From: Skeletonema tropicum | Taxonomy: Eukaryota > Bacillariophyta > Thalassiosirophyceae > Thalassiosirales > Thalassiosiraceae | Direction: 5' to 3' | Assembly (NCBI GenBank): GCA_037178625.1 | Contig: CM074140.1 | Span: forward strand, 2,170,001 to 2,234,000 | DNA: 64,000 bases | Part shown: positions 9,775-19,757 of the stretch, piece after piece | Layout of the letters: each line of letters starts with the position of its first letter | Position numbering within the stretch: the first letter of the stretch is position 1 | Program-made: the position numbers and the translations under genes | Notes under the pieces: generated by a model | The model's database searches: none | What the model was told of the DNA's origin: nothing | Seen by the model: the letters and a program-made list of their open reading frames with translations, nothing else

Positions 9775-11172
9775 ATGATGGCATCATTCTCAAGACTTAT
9801 CGTTATCCTCTTAGTTGCATGCTTGACACGAGATGTGTCATCATTTTCAACACTACGCAGTGATGGTGTCATGAAACTCCCGTCAACACAACATCAGAGA
9901 TCATCTTCTAAAGTATTGCTTATGGCTCAAAGTAGCAATAATGATGGCCAACATGAAAAAGAGCATTCTAAACATCAAATTACAACGAGTAACAATACTC
10001 GTAGATCGATTCTGCAAAAAGTAATCTCCACCTCTGCAATCCTATCCTCCTCCCTCATTGCTGGTGGGTCCACCTCATCCATGATTGCCAACGCCGCCAT
10101 GGGTACCTTACCCGAATTTGAAGATACGAATGCAATTTTCCAGGGGATTACGATTGATGTTACCGATAAGGCTCAATACGAGGAAACTATTCAGTTTTTT
10201 ACTAATGGGTTTGATGGTATGAAGGTTCTGAGGGAGCGGGGTGGAGATGGTGGGGGAGTTGTCCGGGAGACGGTGAGTAGGTGGATTATGGTGCTGTTTT
10301 GTTTACTTAATCATTGATATAGATATGGAAAGAAACCATGCGTGTATCTATATGCATCCAAGAAATGAGTTCTAACCTGATTCCAAACATCTTCGGCAAA
10401 TGAATATGAATATGTCATCATCAAATCATCACAACAACAGTGGCTTGGATTCGGTCCTGAGACACTCAACATCCCTCCATCCTTCGAACTACCCGTGTCC
10501 TCTTTCGCCGAGTATGGCGGGCACGCATCCATCCATCTTCGCTACGATCCTAAAGCCACTTCTTTACTCTACAAACGTTCTGCTGGAGAATACAATAATG
10601 AACCAGCACCAGGAGACAGTATCGCATACTTGCAATTGGGTGTACCACAATATCGAATCAGTCAAATGGTCAAATACGGTGGAAATGTGATTGATGCCTA
10701 CGGATGGGTCAATGTCGTAAGTCCATCCGGATTACCAGTACGTTCCATTGTGGGGATTCGACCCGATCCAATCATGTTCCTTGCCATCAATTGTGCCGAT
10801 GTGAAACAAAGTGAAGAATTTTACAACAAATTGGGATTCGTCCGTCAGGAGTTTCCCTATGCACGACCAAATTCTGGTCAGGGTCAATTTGAACCACCTC
10901 AACCCAACAAATCGGTGTATTTGGCACCCTCTCCCAATTCCATGGGAGTGTTGTTGTTGCAGAATAAGAATAAGAAGAAGGCGGTGGTTCCAAATCCTGT
11001 GTTGAGGTCGATGAATGTAGTGTATAATGCTCCGGGGGGAGATGGTGGGAGTGATACTGCTCCGGTGAATGTAGATCCTACGATTATGGATCCTTCGTCA
11101 ATTCCAGTGGCATTCGTTCCGCAAGAATATTTGGAGAAAGAGATCAAGTTTACTGCTGTTGCTTCTTCCTAG
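9775..11172 (+). CDS. Plastid (probably thylakoid-lumen) VOC/glyoxalase-fold protein, two exons
   Basis: Exons 9775-10272 and 10441-11172, joined over a 168-nt GTGAGT...CAG intron, give about 409 aa. The acceptor at 10440 is the best choice because it joins RET to WLGFGPE in frame. A longer second exon is conceivable, since NEYEYVIIK is open just before it. The N-terminus (MASFSRLIVILLVACL) is a signal peptide followed by SSF, resembling the diatom plastid-import motif. At about residues 80-110 a twin-arginine (TRRSILQ), a hydrophobic stretch and ANA-A look like a Tat lumen signal. The C-terminal half contains a VOC-like module (INCADVKQSEEFYNKLGFV). VOC proteins bind metals and small substrates; no specific reaction can be assigned. 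The final 60 residues are low in complexity. Confidence 0.75.
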
Positions 11173-12164
11173 TCTTCTTGATGTGATGCATTGCTAATAA
11201 GTACATAAGCTATACTTGTACTATACTCACAGGTGTTAACTCTGTTTTGTCCTTTTTCTTTTCTTCGTTATCGAAGAATTCTTTCATGTGGCAGGCATAC
11301 TTACTCCAACTTCGGAAGGATGTATTCAGTTACAGATGGTGATAAGTTTCTTCCTACTTGCTGCTGCAAAGATCAAAGGGAGACATATGCACCTGATATT
11401 TGCTGTATATGTACATATAACCCAACAAAAAAGTCGAGATTTCCATTCTTGGCCTATTTCTGCTGAGGAGTGTTCCTAATTACTTGAACGTTATGAGAAG
11501 CTCAGGAGAAAACTAGTCATTCCCGTTAAGGCACAATTTTCAAAGAAACAGTATCTAATCTGCGTTGTTTCGGCCACGCCTATGACAAGAATTTGGCCTG
11601 CAAGTGGGCGGGCTATATACCAGACGTTTGATAGCTAAGTGATATATGACTTCGCTCATTATTAGCAAAAAGAAGCTCGCATTCGCACCTATCACAACTA
11701 GCCAAGCCAAGCGATTGTAAACTAAATGACCAAAGCAGAATATACACAAACGAACTTCATGTTCATTGCCATCTCTGCTGCCTCCTCCAGCTTACTTGTG
11801 TACGTCCAAGTGCAAAGTTGTACGTTACATATTCCTTTCTCCAAGCAAATCTTGTTGACTGAAGTAGCGATCATTGTATTTTCAACATCAGGGTCACCTG
11901 TTTCATACATTCCAACTGGTCGGTGTAGAAAAGAGATCAAGGATGGAGCAAAGGGCAAAGACCGCCAGACAACAAAAAGATACCGTGATGCTCTTGGATG
12001 TTGGAATGTGTCTGCTACGACACAGTGCGGTTTATGCTTCTCATTTACTCTCATTTTTTGGTTGGAGAGGTGCTCGAAAACACAAGCTATGAACCGAATC
12101 AATCAGCCGGCCAATAGACCTACCATACCATTACCTGTCGTGTCGGCAACCTATTATTACCAGC
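11173..12164. other. Intergenic, no gene recognised
   Basis: About 990 bp between two plus-strand genes. An open plus frame from 11726 reaches into the cathepsin gene in another frame. Its composition is not protein-like and it loses to the cathepsin frame, so I did not annotate it. No repeat or motif stands out. Confidence 0.4.
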
Positions 12165-13412
12165 ATGAACAAAAACAACACGATGAACAACGCATCTACT
12201 CTCCTCCTTCTCATCCTCTGCTCGACAACCCCGCTCCTCCTCCTCCACGCACAAGACCTCGCTATACCCTACCCTCCTCCATCTTCCTTCATCGTCCATC
12301 CCCTGCCACATCACTACATTAGCGAAGAAGACCTACCGCAAACCTTCACATGGCAAAATGTCAATGGGAACTCGTATCTCACTCGGATGCGCAATCAGCA
12401 CATCCCTCAGTATTGTGGGAGTTGTTGGGCTCACGCAGCAATGAGCTCGTTGGCGGATCGAATCAAGATCAATCGGAGCTACAGTAATGCGAGAAGTAAA
12501 TCATGCCGTGATGAGAGCAATAACAATGTGCATCATCATCATCATCTAGATGGAACAACAGAAGATGGTCTCTTGCTGGGGCAGTTGGGTCCGCCACCTG
12601 GACCCGATATAGAACTATCAGTCCAACACATTCTCAACTGTGGCGTTCAACCAACAGCGACGTCCCACCATCATCTGTCTTGTCACGGAGGAAGTACGCT
12701 TTATGCCTACGAACACATCCATTCCAATTTGAAGTTCATTCCGATGGAGACTTGCCTCGATTATATTGCGTGCAGTAGTGAAAGTGAGGAAGGGTTCTGC
12801 CCACATGTTAGGTCATTGACAACTTGTCAAGATTGGAACATATGTCGTACTTGCGATGGATTCACCACTCCAAATAATAATGATCATAGTGACAGCAGCA
12901 CCGTCTCCAAAGAAGATCAATCCACAATAACAACGACAAAGAAAGATCAATACGGCTGCAGAGCAATCCCAAGGGGATCCATACCAAACGCCACAATACT
13001 CGAATATGGAACCATAGAACCCAACAATATTCACGCCATCAAGGCAGAGATATATGCTAGAGGACCGGTCAAAACTTCCATCAATGCCAAGTACCTGCTG
13101 AATTACACTGGGGGGATTCTTGGATCGGATGATAATCCAGCACTGTACAATACAACGCACAATCATGGAGTTAGTATAGTGGGGTGGGGATATGATGAAA
13201 GTCGAGATACACAGCATTGGATCGTGCGCAATAGTTGGGGGACGTACTTTGGTGAAGCGGGCTTTTTCCGGATTGAGCTTGGGAGGAATCTGTTGGGTGT
13301 TGAGGAGAATCTGGCTTGGGCCACGCCCGGCACGTGGACGACGTCTGGTGATGACTGCCATGATACTTATATTGATGCATCGAGTGATGTCTTATCTATT
13401 CAGTTACGATGA
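12165..13412 (+). CDS. Cathepsin X/Z-like papain-family cysteine protease (C1A)
   Basis: A 415-aa secreted or lysosomal-type protease from the ATG at 12165. Residues about 8-29 are a signal peptide (STLLLLILCSTTPLLLLHA). The catalytic Cys lies in HIPQYCGSCWAHAAMSSLADR at about residues 79-99; the HIPQY segment preceding the active site is the hallmark of cathepsin X/Z. The catalytic His is in NHGVSIVGWGYD and the Asn in WIVRNSWGTYFGEAGFF. Paired cysteines between (ILNCGV, CHGGS, ETCLDY, CPHVRS, CRTCDGF) fit the family. The pro-region is very short, as in cathepsin X. Oddities are a His-rich insertion (HHHHH) after the active-site helix and a Ser/Thr/Asp-rich insertion around residue 240. Cathepsin X acts as a carboxypeptidase; that activity here is family inference. 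Confidence 0.9.
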   Translation: MNKNNTMNNASTLLLLILCSTTPLLLLHAQDLAIPYPPPSSFIVHPLPHHYISEEDLPQTFTWQNVNGNSYLTRMRNQHIPQYCGSCWAHAAMSSLADRIKINRSYSNARSKSCRDESNNNVHHHHHLDGTTEDGLLLGQLGPPPGPDIELSVQHILNCGVQPTATSHHHLSCHGGSTLYAYEHIHSNLKFIPMETCLDYIACSSESEEGFCPHVRSLTTCQDWNICRTCDGFTTPNNNDHSDSSTVSKEDQSTITTTKKDQYGCRAIPRGSIPNATILEYGTIEPNNIHAIKAEIYARGPVKTSINAKYLLNYTGGILGSDDNPALYNTTHNHGVSIVGWGYDESRDTQHWIVRNSWGTYFGEAGFFRIELGRNLLGVEENLAWATPGTWTTSGDDCHDTYIDASSDVLSIQLR

Positions 13413-13576
13413 GTGGGGGGAGAGTTCTTCAGCCATATGGTACTCTTCTTTAAAAATGCAGATTCATGTGTATACCATTTTATTTTAATGTATCAAAGCA
13501 AATGGTAGCAAAATGAATCCTTTTAATATGAATATGAACTTTACAACAAGACCCGAACCCTGAGACTGCGTCTACT

Positions 13577-14431
13577 TCACTTCCATTGCCCAGGGGCATG
13601 TACAATTGGAGCAACACAATCTGTTACAACCCACGTGCGAATACTCACAAGAGTGAAAGAAAGGCTTGCTTCGCCGTCCGAGTCTGAAGCGTCGTCAACC
13701 TCGAGAGACATAGTAAACATCCCAATGCCTCTGTGGATACAATGCTTGGACTTTTGCTCGTCAAAAACTTCTTGGACGGTTCCAATGCGAGTGAATTTTA
13801 TAGAATTATCTCTGGTGATGGAAGAGGTCTGCTCAGTGCGAGTGAATTTTACAGCATAAGAGGAAGAGGTCTGCTCCTCTTCGGGCAAAACCCAAAAGCT
13901 TGGCTTTGGCTGTCCACTCCCATGATGCATCTTGGCCTCGATGCCCACCAAGTTACGATTAACATCATGGACAGCACTCTCGTTGGATACGTCCAATCCC
14001 GTCCCAGCCTTGACATAAGATTTGATCTTATTCATTGTCGTGTCAGGCATGTACGCAAATACCCAACTCTTGCCGTAATCTTTCATCATTTGCTGGCCGT
14101 GTTTGTGGACCAGCTTGTGTGAGAGATCGAGGCATATGTCTATACCGATGTAGGCAAGATTGCAGTCATGTCCGTCGATGTTGTAGGTAAAGTTTAGATC
14201 TCTTTCATTACCACTACTACTGATCAAGTTGAATTTGACTCTTGGGTCGGCACTCTGGTGGCCAAAGTAATCTTGCAGATTATCAAATACATGTTGGAGT
14301 GCCATCGCTTCTTCCTTACACACCCAATTTCCCCGCCACTCGAACAAGCGCGTGGAGTGCTCCCCCTTAACCTCATCTCCTTTCTGCTGAGGTTCTTCGC
14401 GGTTGCGGTTGGGAAGGATGTAATCATTCAT
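13577..14431 (-). CDS. Unknown protein, 284 aa
   Basis: An uninterrupted frame from the ATG at 14431 to a stop at 13577, lying tail-to-tail with the cathepsin gene (about 160 bp between stops). The product is soluble and mixed alpha/beta in character. It starts with a polar segment, then ARG-type stretches such as RLFEWRGNWVCKEEAMALQHVFDNL. A central GHDCNLAYIGIDICLDLSHKL is followed by a direct repeat-like pair, VKFTRTEQTSSITRDN and IKFTRIGTVQEVFDEQ. No signal peptide, membrane segment or recognisable catalytic motif is visible. The frame bias and absence of a competing frame support a real gene. I do not recognise the family. Confidence 0.55.
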   Translation of the reverse strand: MNDYILPNRNREEPQQKGDEVKGEHSTRLFEWRGNWVCKEEAMALQHVFDNLQDYFGHQSADPRVKFNLISSSGNERDLNFTYNIDGHDCNLAYIGIDICLDLSHKLVHKHGQQMMKDYGKSWVFAYMPDTTMNKIKSYVKAGTGLDVSNESAVHDVNRNLVGIEAKMHHGSGQPKPSFWVLPEEEQTSSSYAVKFTRTEQTSSITRDNSIKFTRIGTVQEVFDEQKSKHCIHRGIGMFTMSLEVDDASDSDGEASLSFTLVSIRTWVVTDCVAPIVHAPGQWK

Positions 14432-14732
14432 TATGAATTATTGTTGTTTGTGCCAATCAACTGCCTCTCACAAGTAGTACAATGGATGCGCTGCGGATAC
14501 ATACTAGATACTAGTTGCTTCTTCTGGTTCAGAATTTAGACAAGCAAGTCAACAACGCGGGATTATTATTTACAATACTAACTCCGAAGGATACTTTATC
14601 GACGTGCAAGACTTAGGCTTCGGAAAGAATCGTGCGCATGCAACAACGCGGCATTGTACTTGATTTTTAGTCGGGGTTCTGGGCACTTCCACCAGGGAAC
14701 CGTGCTTCCGCAGCTTTTGAAAGAGAGATAGA

Positions 14733-14840
14733 GATTTTCCTCGTCCCTGCGGAAAAACGCCTAGCGCCTCGAATGTGTGTACGCACTGGCTATGTGAGAG
14801 AGAAGAGAAGATCACGAGACAAACAAACATGTAGAGTAGA
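14733..14840 (+). repeat. DIRS left inverted terminal repeat (108 bp)
   Basis: Begins GATTTTCCTCGTCCCTGCGG and ends ACATGTAGAGTAGA. Its reverse complement matches 21133-21240 without mismatch by eye. Confidence 0.93.
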
Positions 14841-14905
14841 AGGTCAAAGGAGCCAAGACATTCAAAGGAAGTCCTTTCGCTCGAATCACTCCAAACTTCA
14901 TCCTA

Positions 14906-16813
14906 TTGCCCTTTGGTCAACAATGTATTTCCGGAAAGATTGATGATGAGGAGACCCTGTCGAATGTAGAATCATGGTGTCGTCCAGCGGCAGAGATTCT
15001 AGATGCTCTTCATTCCGCTATGTCCAGAGAGGAGGAAACTGAGGCCCTCTTTCAGGCGATCTGTGAGTCAAACAAAGAGGATGAACTCCTGCTGCCGGAT
15101 TTCACTGCGCAACGTATTGAGCCGAAAATTCCATACGTTTCTATCGAATACATTGACGAAGAGGATGATGATGTTGAGGTCCATCCTTCCCTCCAGGAAC
15201 GTTTCAAGTTACGGGTCAACGAACCTGTACCTCAGCCGGCACCTGCACCCCAACCAGCACCCCTCCCTCATCAAACTTCCACTCAGCCAAGCATGAACCA
15301 GCAAGTCATTCTAGTCAGGACGGAGGATTCGAATAGGAATCAGATCCAATCTCAAAACGCTCAAGCCCGATGGGCTTTGTTCTTCGTCTGTGGAGACGTC
15401 AGTAATTTGACTCCTGTTACAGCGAACAATGTTTCTGTGCCGGTGTTCACTTCCTCCTTCAAGAATATTCTCCAGAATCCTCATGCCTCTATTCGTCAAG
15501 ACGCAATGACTGATTTGATTACCTCCGTCGCTGACCAATGGGCAGAAGAAAAAGGGACTACAGCAGATATCACAGTCGTCCCAGACACTTTCTCAAAAGC
15601 CATTCTTTCGGGTTGTGTCTCACAAAACCCACTTTCCCAACGATTGAGATCGACTAACAGTTCCAAGGAGCTGACCATCCTCTCCTTTGGCCCCCAAACA
15701 AATAATCCAGAGAAAATCCAACAAATCAAAGATTACAAAGAGAAGATCAATGCTGAACAGCTCAATGACGTTCCAGACTCTCAGCGTACTCAGGTAGACA
15801 CCGATATCCCATCCTTTGGCAATATTTCTGAGGTTCACGATACACGCATTACAATGGATAATTTCCAGATGGTATCATCGGCTATCGTCGAAATGCCAGG
15901 CACACGTTCAGCAAACCAGCTCAATCGCAATCCAATCTTTTTGCAACTCCTCCAAAATTTGGATGATTACCTGCTCTCAAGACGTGTCATCGCGTGGCTT
16001 CGTGAGTATGGTCAAAATATGCGCTGGCTTCCTTCCACGATCACAGTGCTACTTCAGAATGTCTTCTGTGCGTTTGCAAAGCTTTCCAAAAGCTTTATAC
16101 CTGTGCAAGCTCTCACTTCAGATCTCACCGACGTTACCATCCGAGGTTCTATCTCAACGAATGACATCTACGCTATCAATGGAGCTATTGCAGCAGTCAA
16201 ACATTTCAGATCGGCCATCGATACCGCCATTGGAAGTAACGCAGCTCTCTCAGAACAAATCCATTGTCCTCAGATCGAGCGCGACGCTATTGCTATTTTT
16301 GATCCAGATATCGCTCGCCGCAAGCGTCCTGTTTCAGCTTCTGCACCGGAGGGTCGTTCAGATTCTGGAGGTCGTGGTGGCCCATCCAACCAATCAATCC
16401 GCACCAGTAGTACCCATCGTTCAAACCGTTTGCAACAGCGCAACAATATTCGTACTCGCAAGCAACCGTTGGAGCTTGGTATGTTTTACCTCAACAACAC
16501 AAATATGTCGAACAATGATGTGTTCCCAAATGATGCAACCTGCGCTTTCAAGGGCCAAGTGAAGAAACTCTGTCCTGACTTTACCTGCGTTGGGAAGGAG
16601 TGCCCAAATGGTTTCGATTGTGAATTTGCTCACGTTACCAACTATTCCAGGTTGAGTCAACAAGTCTTTGATTCCATCTGCTCCCACTTTCACTCACGAA
16701 GTATCGGTTGGTTGAGCGCGGGAATGTTGGAAAAGCAATCCAAAGTCACTCTCAGCCATCGTTTCACTAGTCTCAAAGGAGATGCAAATGGAAAATTCGA
16801 CACTCAGGGTTAG
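14906..16813 (+). CDS. DIRS ORF1, gag-like protein with Cys/His finger
   Basis: An open frame of up to 635 codons. The frame is open from at least 14906, but the first ATG is at 15020 (MSREEETEAL), so the true start may be there. The N-terminal third is acidic, followed by a Pro/Ala/Gln-rich linker (PQPAPAPQPAP). The middle is alpha-helical, and a basic Arg/Ser/Gln-rich stretch lies near residue 490. Near residues 560-580 there is a C-x4-C-x4-C-x5-C-x3-H cluster (CPDFTCVGKECPNGFDCEFAH), a plausible nucleic-acid-binding finger. Gag-like proteins of retroelements package the RNA; position and the finger are the grounds for that call. The frame ends 85 nt before ORF2, in a different frame. Confidence 0.7.
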   Translation: MPFGQQCISGKIDDEETLSNVESWCRPAAEILDALHSAMSREEETEALFQAICESNKEDELLLPDFTAQRIEPKIPYVSIEYIDEEDDDVEVHPSLQERFKLRVNEPVPQPAPAPQPAPLPHQTSTQPSMNQQVILVRTEDSNRNQIQSQNAQARWALFFVCGDVSNLTPVTANNVSVPVFTSSFKNILQNPHASIRQDAMTDLITSVADQWAEEKGTTADITVVPDTFSKAILSGCVSQNPLSQRLRSTNSSKELTILSFGPQTNNPEKIQQIKDYKEKINAEQLNDVPDSQRTQVDTDIPSFGNISEVHDTRITMDNFQMVSSAIVEMPGTRSANQLNRNPIFLQLLQNLDDYLLSRRVIAWLREYGQNMRWLPSTITVLLQNVFCAFAKLSKSFIPVQALTSDLTDVTIRGSISTNDIYAINGAIAAVKHFRSAIDTAIGSNAALSEQIHCPQIERDAIAIFDPDIARRKRPVSASAPEGRSDSGGRGGPSNQSIRTSSTHRSNRLQQRNNIRTRKQPLELGMFYLNNTNMSNNDVFPNDATCAFKGQVKKLCPDFTCVGKECPNGFDCEFAHVTNYSRLSQQVFDSICSHFHSRSIGWLSAGMLEKQSKVTLSHRFTSLKGDANGKFDTQG

Positions 16814-16898
16814 TTCATCCTTCCTATTCATCTTTCCATTCGTATACATATTATATAGATGATCAAACCACGCTCATTCACTCTTTGCATCAGATCTT

Positions 16899-19757
16899 AT
16901 GTTAACCCAGGTTACGGATCGAGCTGCAATGAATGTTGAGAAGGCGATTCATAGTAAAATAGTACTTGATTCAAAAGGTCATAATTATCAAAACATTGTT
17001 CCGGAATCCAGCCAAACCAATCGATTATTAGTGAAGTCTATAATGAAGGGTGCCCCCATGAAGCGTCAGTCAAAGAAGGATACGGACGCTATTCTGCACA
17101 GCTATGAAGAAAAATTCGGCGCCCCTTTCAAAAATCCAATTGTATCATCGAAAAAAGGTAAGCCTCCACTACCTCTCCCTACTCTTCCTAATAAACTCAT
17201 CCTCTTCAGAGACCACCCAATGAAACCATCACCCTCCAAATCATATGAGACCGAAGCTTCATTCGAATCAGCTGCCTTCGTTCTTACCAAATATATCTTC
17301 AACGAGAAGAGTGAATTTATCATGGGAAATACCAAGAGCTCACACCACTGGGATCAAGTCCTACAAACATTGTCTACGTTGAGCAAGGATTTCAATGCTA
17401 TGGTGAATGATGTCCATCGGCTTCGTACAGTTGACTTCTCCCCATTGAAATTACCAAGACTTGATTACAATGATCAGGAGCAAATTGATGAGCGTAGAGT
17501 AGACATGGCCACAGCACTCATGATTGCAGCTGACCTAATTCCAGGAGTGGCAGTCAGATACTTGTCAGGCGAATACACGGCAGAGAATCGTGACCCAAAA
17601 TCAATAATAGCGTATGTCCATGGCCATGTCGATCCTGCTGATGAAGACAGAATGATACAAGTCCTCACAGAAGGCGTACCATCGAAGTTTAGCTGGGTTG
17701 AAACCCGAGAGAACAAGCTTACCCGACTTGATATGGGGAACCAACCATCCATCGATAACAATGAGGGTCTAGTCAGGAAAACAATTAACAAAGAGGATCG
17801 AAATTCGCATGTTCTTCCAATGTCGAAATGGATACCACGTTTCTCTCCTTATTGCCGTCATAACTACCAAGGTTTAGTTACGAAGAATGGTAAAGGCAGA
17901 GTTGTCTGGGACGAAACGTCGATCCCAAGGAATGCTCCCCATCTAATTGTGATGAATCGAATTGCTCCCCGAGAAGATATCATGCAAGTTACATATGGCG
18001 ACGTGCAGAAACGATTCATGAAGAGTATTCTCAATATGAGAGCGAGCTTCCCCAATGAAGAAATCTTCATCCCGGCTGGTGATATTACTGCGTGTTTTCG
18101 GTGGCCAAGAACACATCCTGACCTAGGTGGAGCCCTTGGATTCGTCTTACAAGACTACTACCACCTGGCAACTAGTATGGTGTTTGGACATATCGAATCA
18201 GCGAGTTGCTGGGAACCATTCCGAAAAGCTATTGAAAAGATGGCCTTGGTTGAGTTCAATAGCCAAAAGGACCTCGAGTCTATTCATAAGTCTTATCTTG
18301 ACCTGCTTGATTGGGAGGACTTTAATTCACCAAATCTACCCCCAGGTTCACTGCAACGATCAGCAAAATGTTCCAAGATCACAGGAGTTATCGATTCCCA
18401 AGGACGATTCTTACAACCAAGGCCAGGGATCTTCGTCGATGACGCCTTGCTGGTATCAATTCGGAGATATATCAAACGCCTACTTGCGTCGCTCATCGAA
18501 GCCATCTTCAATATAATGGGCAGACCCAATACAAGCGTGAGACGAAATCACTTATCAATGGAGAAGTGGATCGGTCATCGGGTATCATGGCTCAGCGTCC
18601 TCCTTGGCTTCAAATGGAATACGAGAGCACTTACAGTTGGCATCCCGGAAGAATATCTCGATACCGTACGCTCCCTATTGTCCCAGCAAGGTTGGGCGTA
18701 TAGAAAGACATTCAATGTCCCAGAGATTAGCAAACTTATCGGAAAGATTGGTCACATTGCACAAGCAGTACCATGGGTATACCATTTGATTTCACATCTC
18801 TACGCTTCAGTCTCATACGCACTGACAAAAAATAGAGCCCTACTTGCCTCGAACTCAAAGGAATTCAATGACCTTCTCAAAGTAGTCAAGGGCCAAGCCT
18901 CTTACAAGATATTAGATGGGGAAGCAAATTATGATGAAGATATCAACCTCAACGTTGTAGCCTATGCAAAATCTAGAGTGGCAAAAATGCCGCACCACTC
19001 GCGAGCTCTGTACCCAATTGTCAAGACCATGCGGAAAGAACTTGATGTGCTCATTCAACTCTTTGATGATAGAAGCATCAATTGGCACTCACCAATTGCC
19101 CACAATGTTGAAAGAGACCCATTTGCTATCTCTTGCGGTGACTCTTGTTTAGATGAAATGGGGGGCTTTAGTATCAAGCTAAAATTCATCTGGCATGTTC
19201 CACTTCCAAATGACATCTGTCAGCGTACAATTCGATACATCAAATCAGGCCCATTACAAATTGGAATCAACGTATTGGAGTTTACGGCCATCATCATTAA
19301 TTACGCAGCAGCGCTCAAAGCAATAAAATCGAACTTTCCAGAAGATGATCCATATCCTATACTACTCAACTGTGCGGACAACATGAGTTCAGTCAAATGG
19401 ATCCGTCTCTGTACCGAATCCATCATCGGGAGGAGACTAGCAATCATATTCTGTTTTCTTATCATGGACTCACCACTTGGAATCAACGCTAAGTGGATCG
19501 CTGGAGAAGACAACATAATCGCCGATGCTATTTCACGTCTCAAATCAAAAATGTCTTCTAACAATTCTTCCCTCAAATACTCCGACCTCTTCGATTCACT
19601 CAAACAGCAATACCCCGTTTTGCAGAATTGCAGAACTTTTCATCCGAGTCCATTGCTGCTTTCGATGCTCTGGAAGACCATCTTGACAGAGAGTTCGCCA
19701 ACTCTGGAGGAAGTAAGGCAATTGAAACAGAGCGGTCTAGGCAAGCTTTCTACTTAG
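16899..19757 (+). CDS. DIRS ORF2, reverse transcriptase and RNase H
   Basis: A 952-aa frame from the ATG at 16899. The RT palm is visible as IPAGDITACFRWPRTHPD (first catalytic Asp), VFGHIESASCWEPFRKAIE, and GIFVDDALLVSIRRY carrying the paired catalytic Asp at about 18432-18443. The C-terminal quarter carries an RNase H-like region with Asp in LLNCADNMSSVKW and a terminal AKWIAGEDNIIADAISRL, the usual retroelement RNase H ending. The enzyme copies element RNA to DNA and degrades the template. The last 130 nt overlap ORF3 in another frame, a layout typical of DIRS elements. No in-frame stops interrupt it. Confidence 0.88.
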   Translation: MLTQVTDRAAMNVEKAIHSKIVLDSKGHNYQNIVPESSQTNRLLVKSIMKGAPMKRQSKKDTDAILHSYEEKFGAPFKNPIVSSKKGKPPLPLPTLPNKLILFRDHPMKPSPSKSYETEASFESAAFVLTKYIFNEKSEFIMGNTKSSHHWDQVLQTLSTLSKDFNAMVNDVHRLRTVDFSPLKLPRLDYNDQEQIDERRVDMATALMIAADLIPGVAVRYLSGEYTAENRDPKSIIAYVHGHVDPADEDRMIQVLTEGVPSKFSWVETRENKLTRLDMGNQPSIDNNEGLVRKTINKEDRNSHVLPMSKWIPRFSPYCRHNYQGLVTKNGKGRVVWDETSIPRNAPHLIVMNRIAPREDIMQVTYGDVQKRFMKSILNMRASFPNEEIFIPAGDITACFRWPRTHPDLGGALGFVLQDYYHLATSMVFGHIESASCWEPFRKAIEKMALVEFNSQKDLESIHKSYLDLLDWEDFNSPNLPPGSLQRSAKCSKITGVIDSQGRFLQPRPGIFVDDALLVSIRRYIKRLLASLIEAIFNIMGRPNTSVRRNHLSMEKWIGHRVSWLSVLLGFKWNTRALTVGIPEEYLDTVRSLLSQQGWAYRKTFNVPEISKLIGKIGHIAQAVPWVYHLISHLYASVSYALTKNRALLASNSKEFNDLLKVVKGQASYKILDGEANYDEDINLNVVAYAKSRVAKMPHHSRALYPIVKTMRKELDVLIQLFDDRSINWHSPIAHNVERDPFAISCGDSCLDEMGGFSIKLKFIWHVPLPNDICQRTIRYIKSGPLQIGINVLEFTAIIINYAAALKAIKSNFPEDDPYPILLNCADNMSSVKWIRLCTESIIGRRLAIIFCFLIMDSPLGINAKWIAGEDNIIADAISRLKSKMSSNNSSLKYSDLFDSLKQQYPVLQNCRTFHPSPLLLSMLWKTILTESSPTLEEVRQLKQSGLGKLST

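Noticed and set aside
11726..12322. 198-codon plus frame before the cathepsin gene
   Set aside because: Pro/Arg-rich shadow overlapping the signal-peptide region of the cathepsin gene; no homology-like features.
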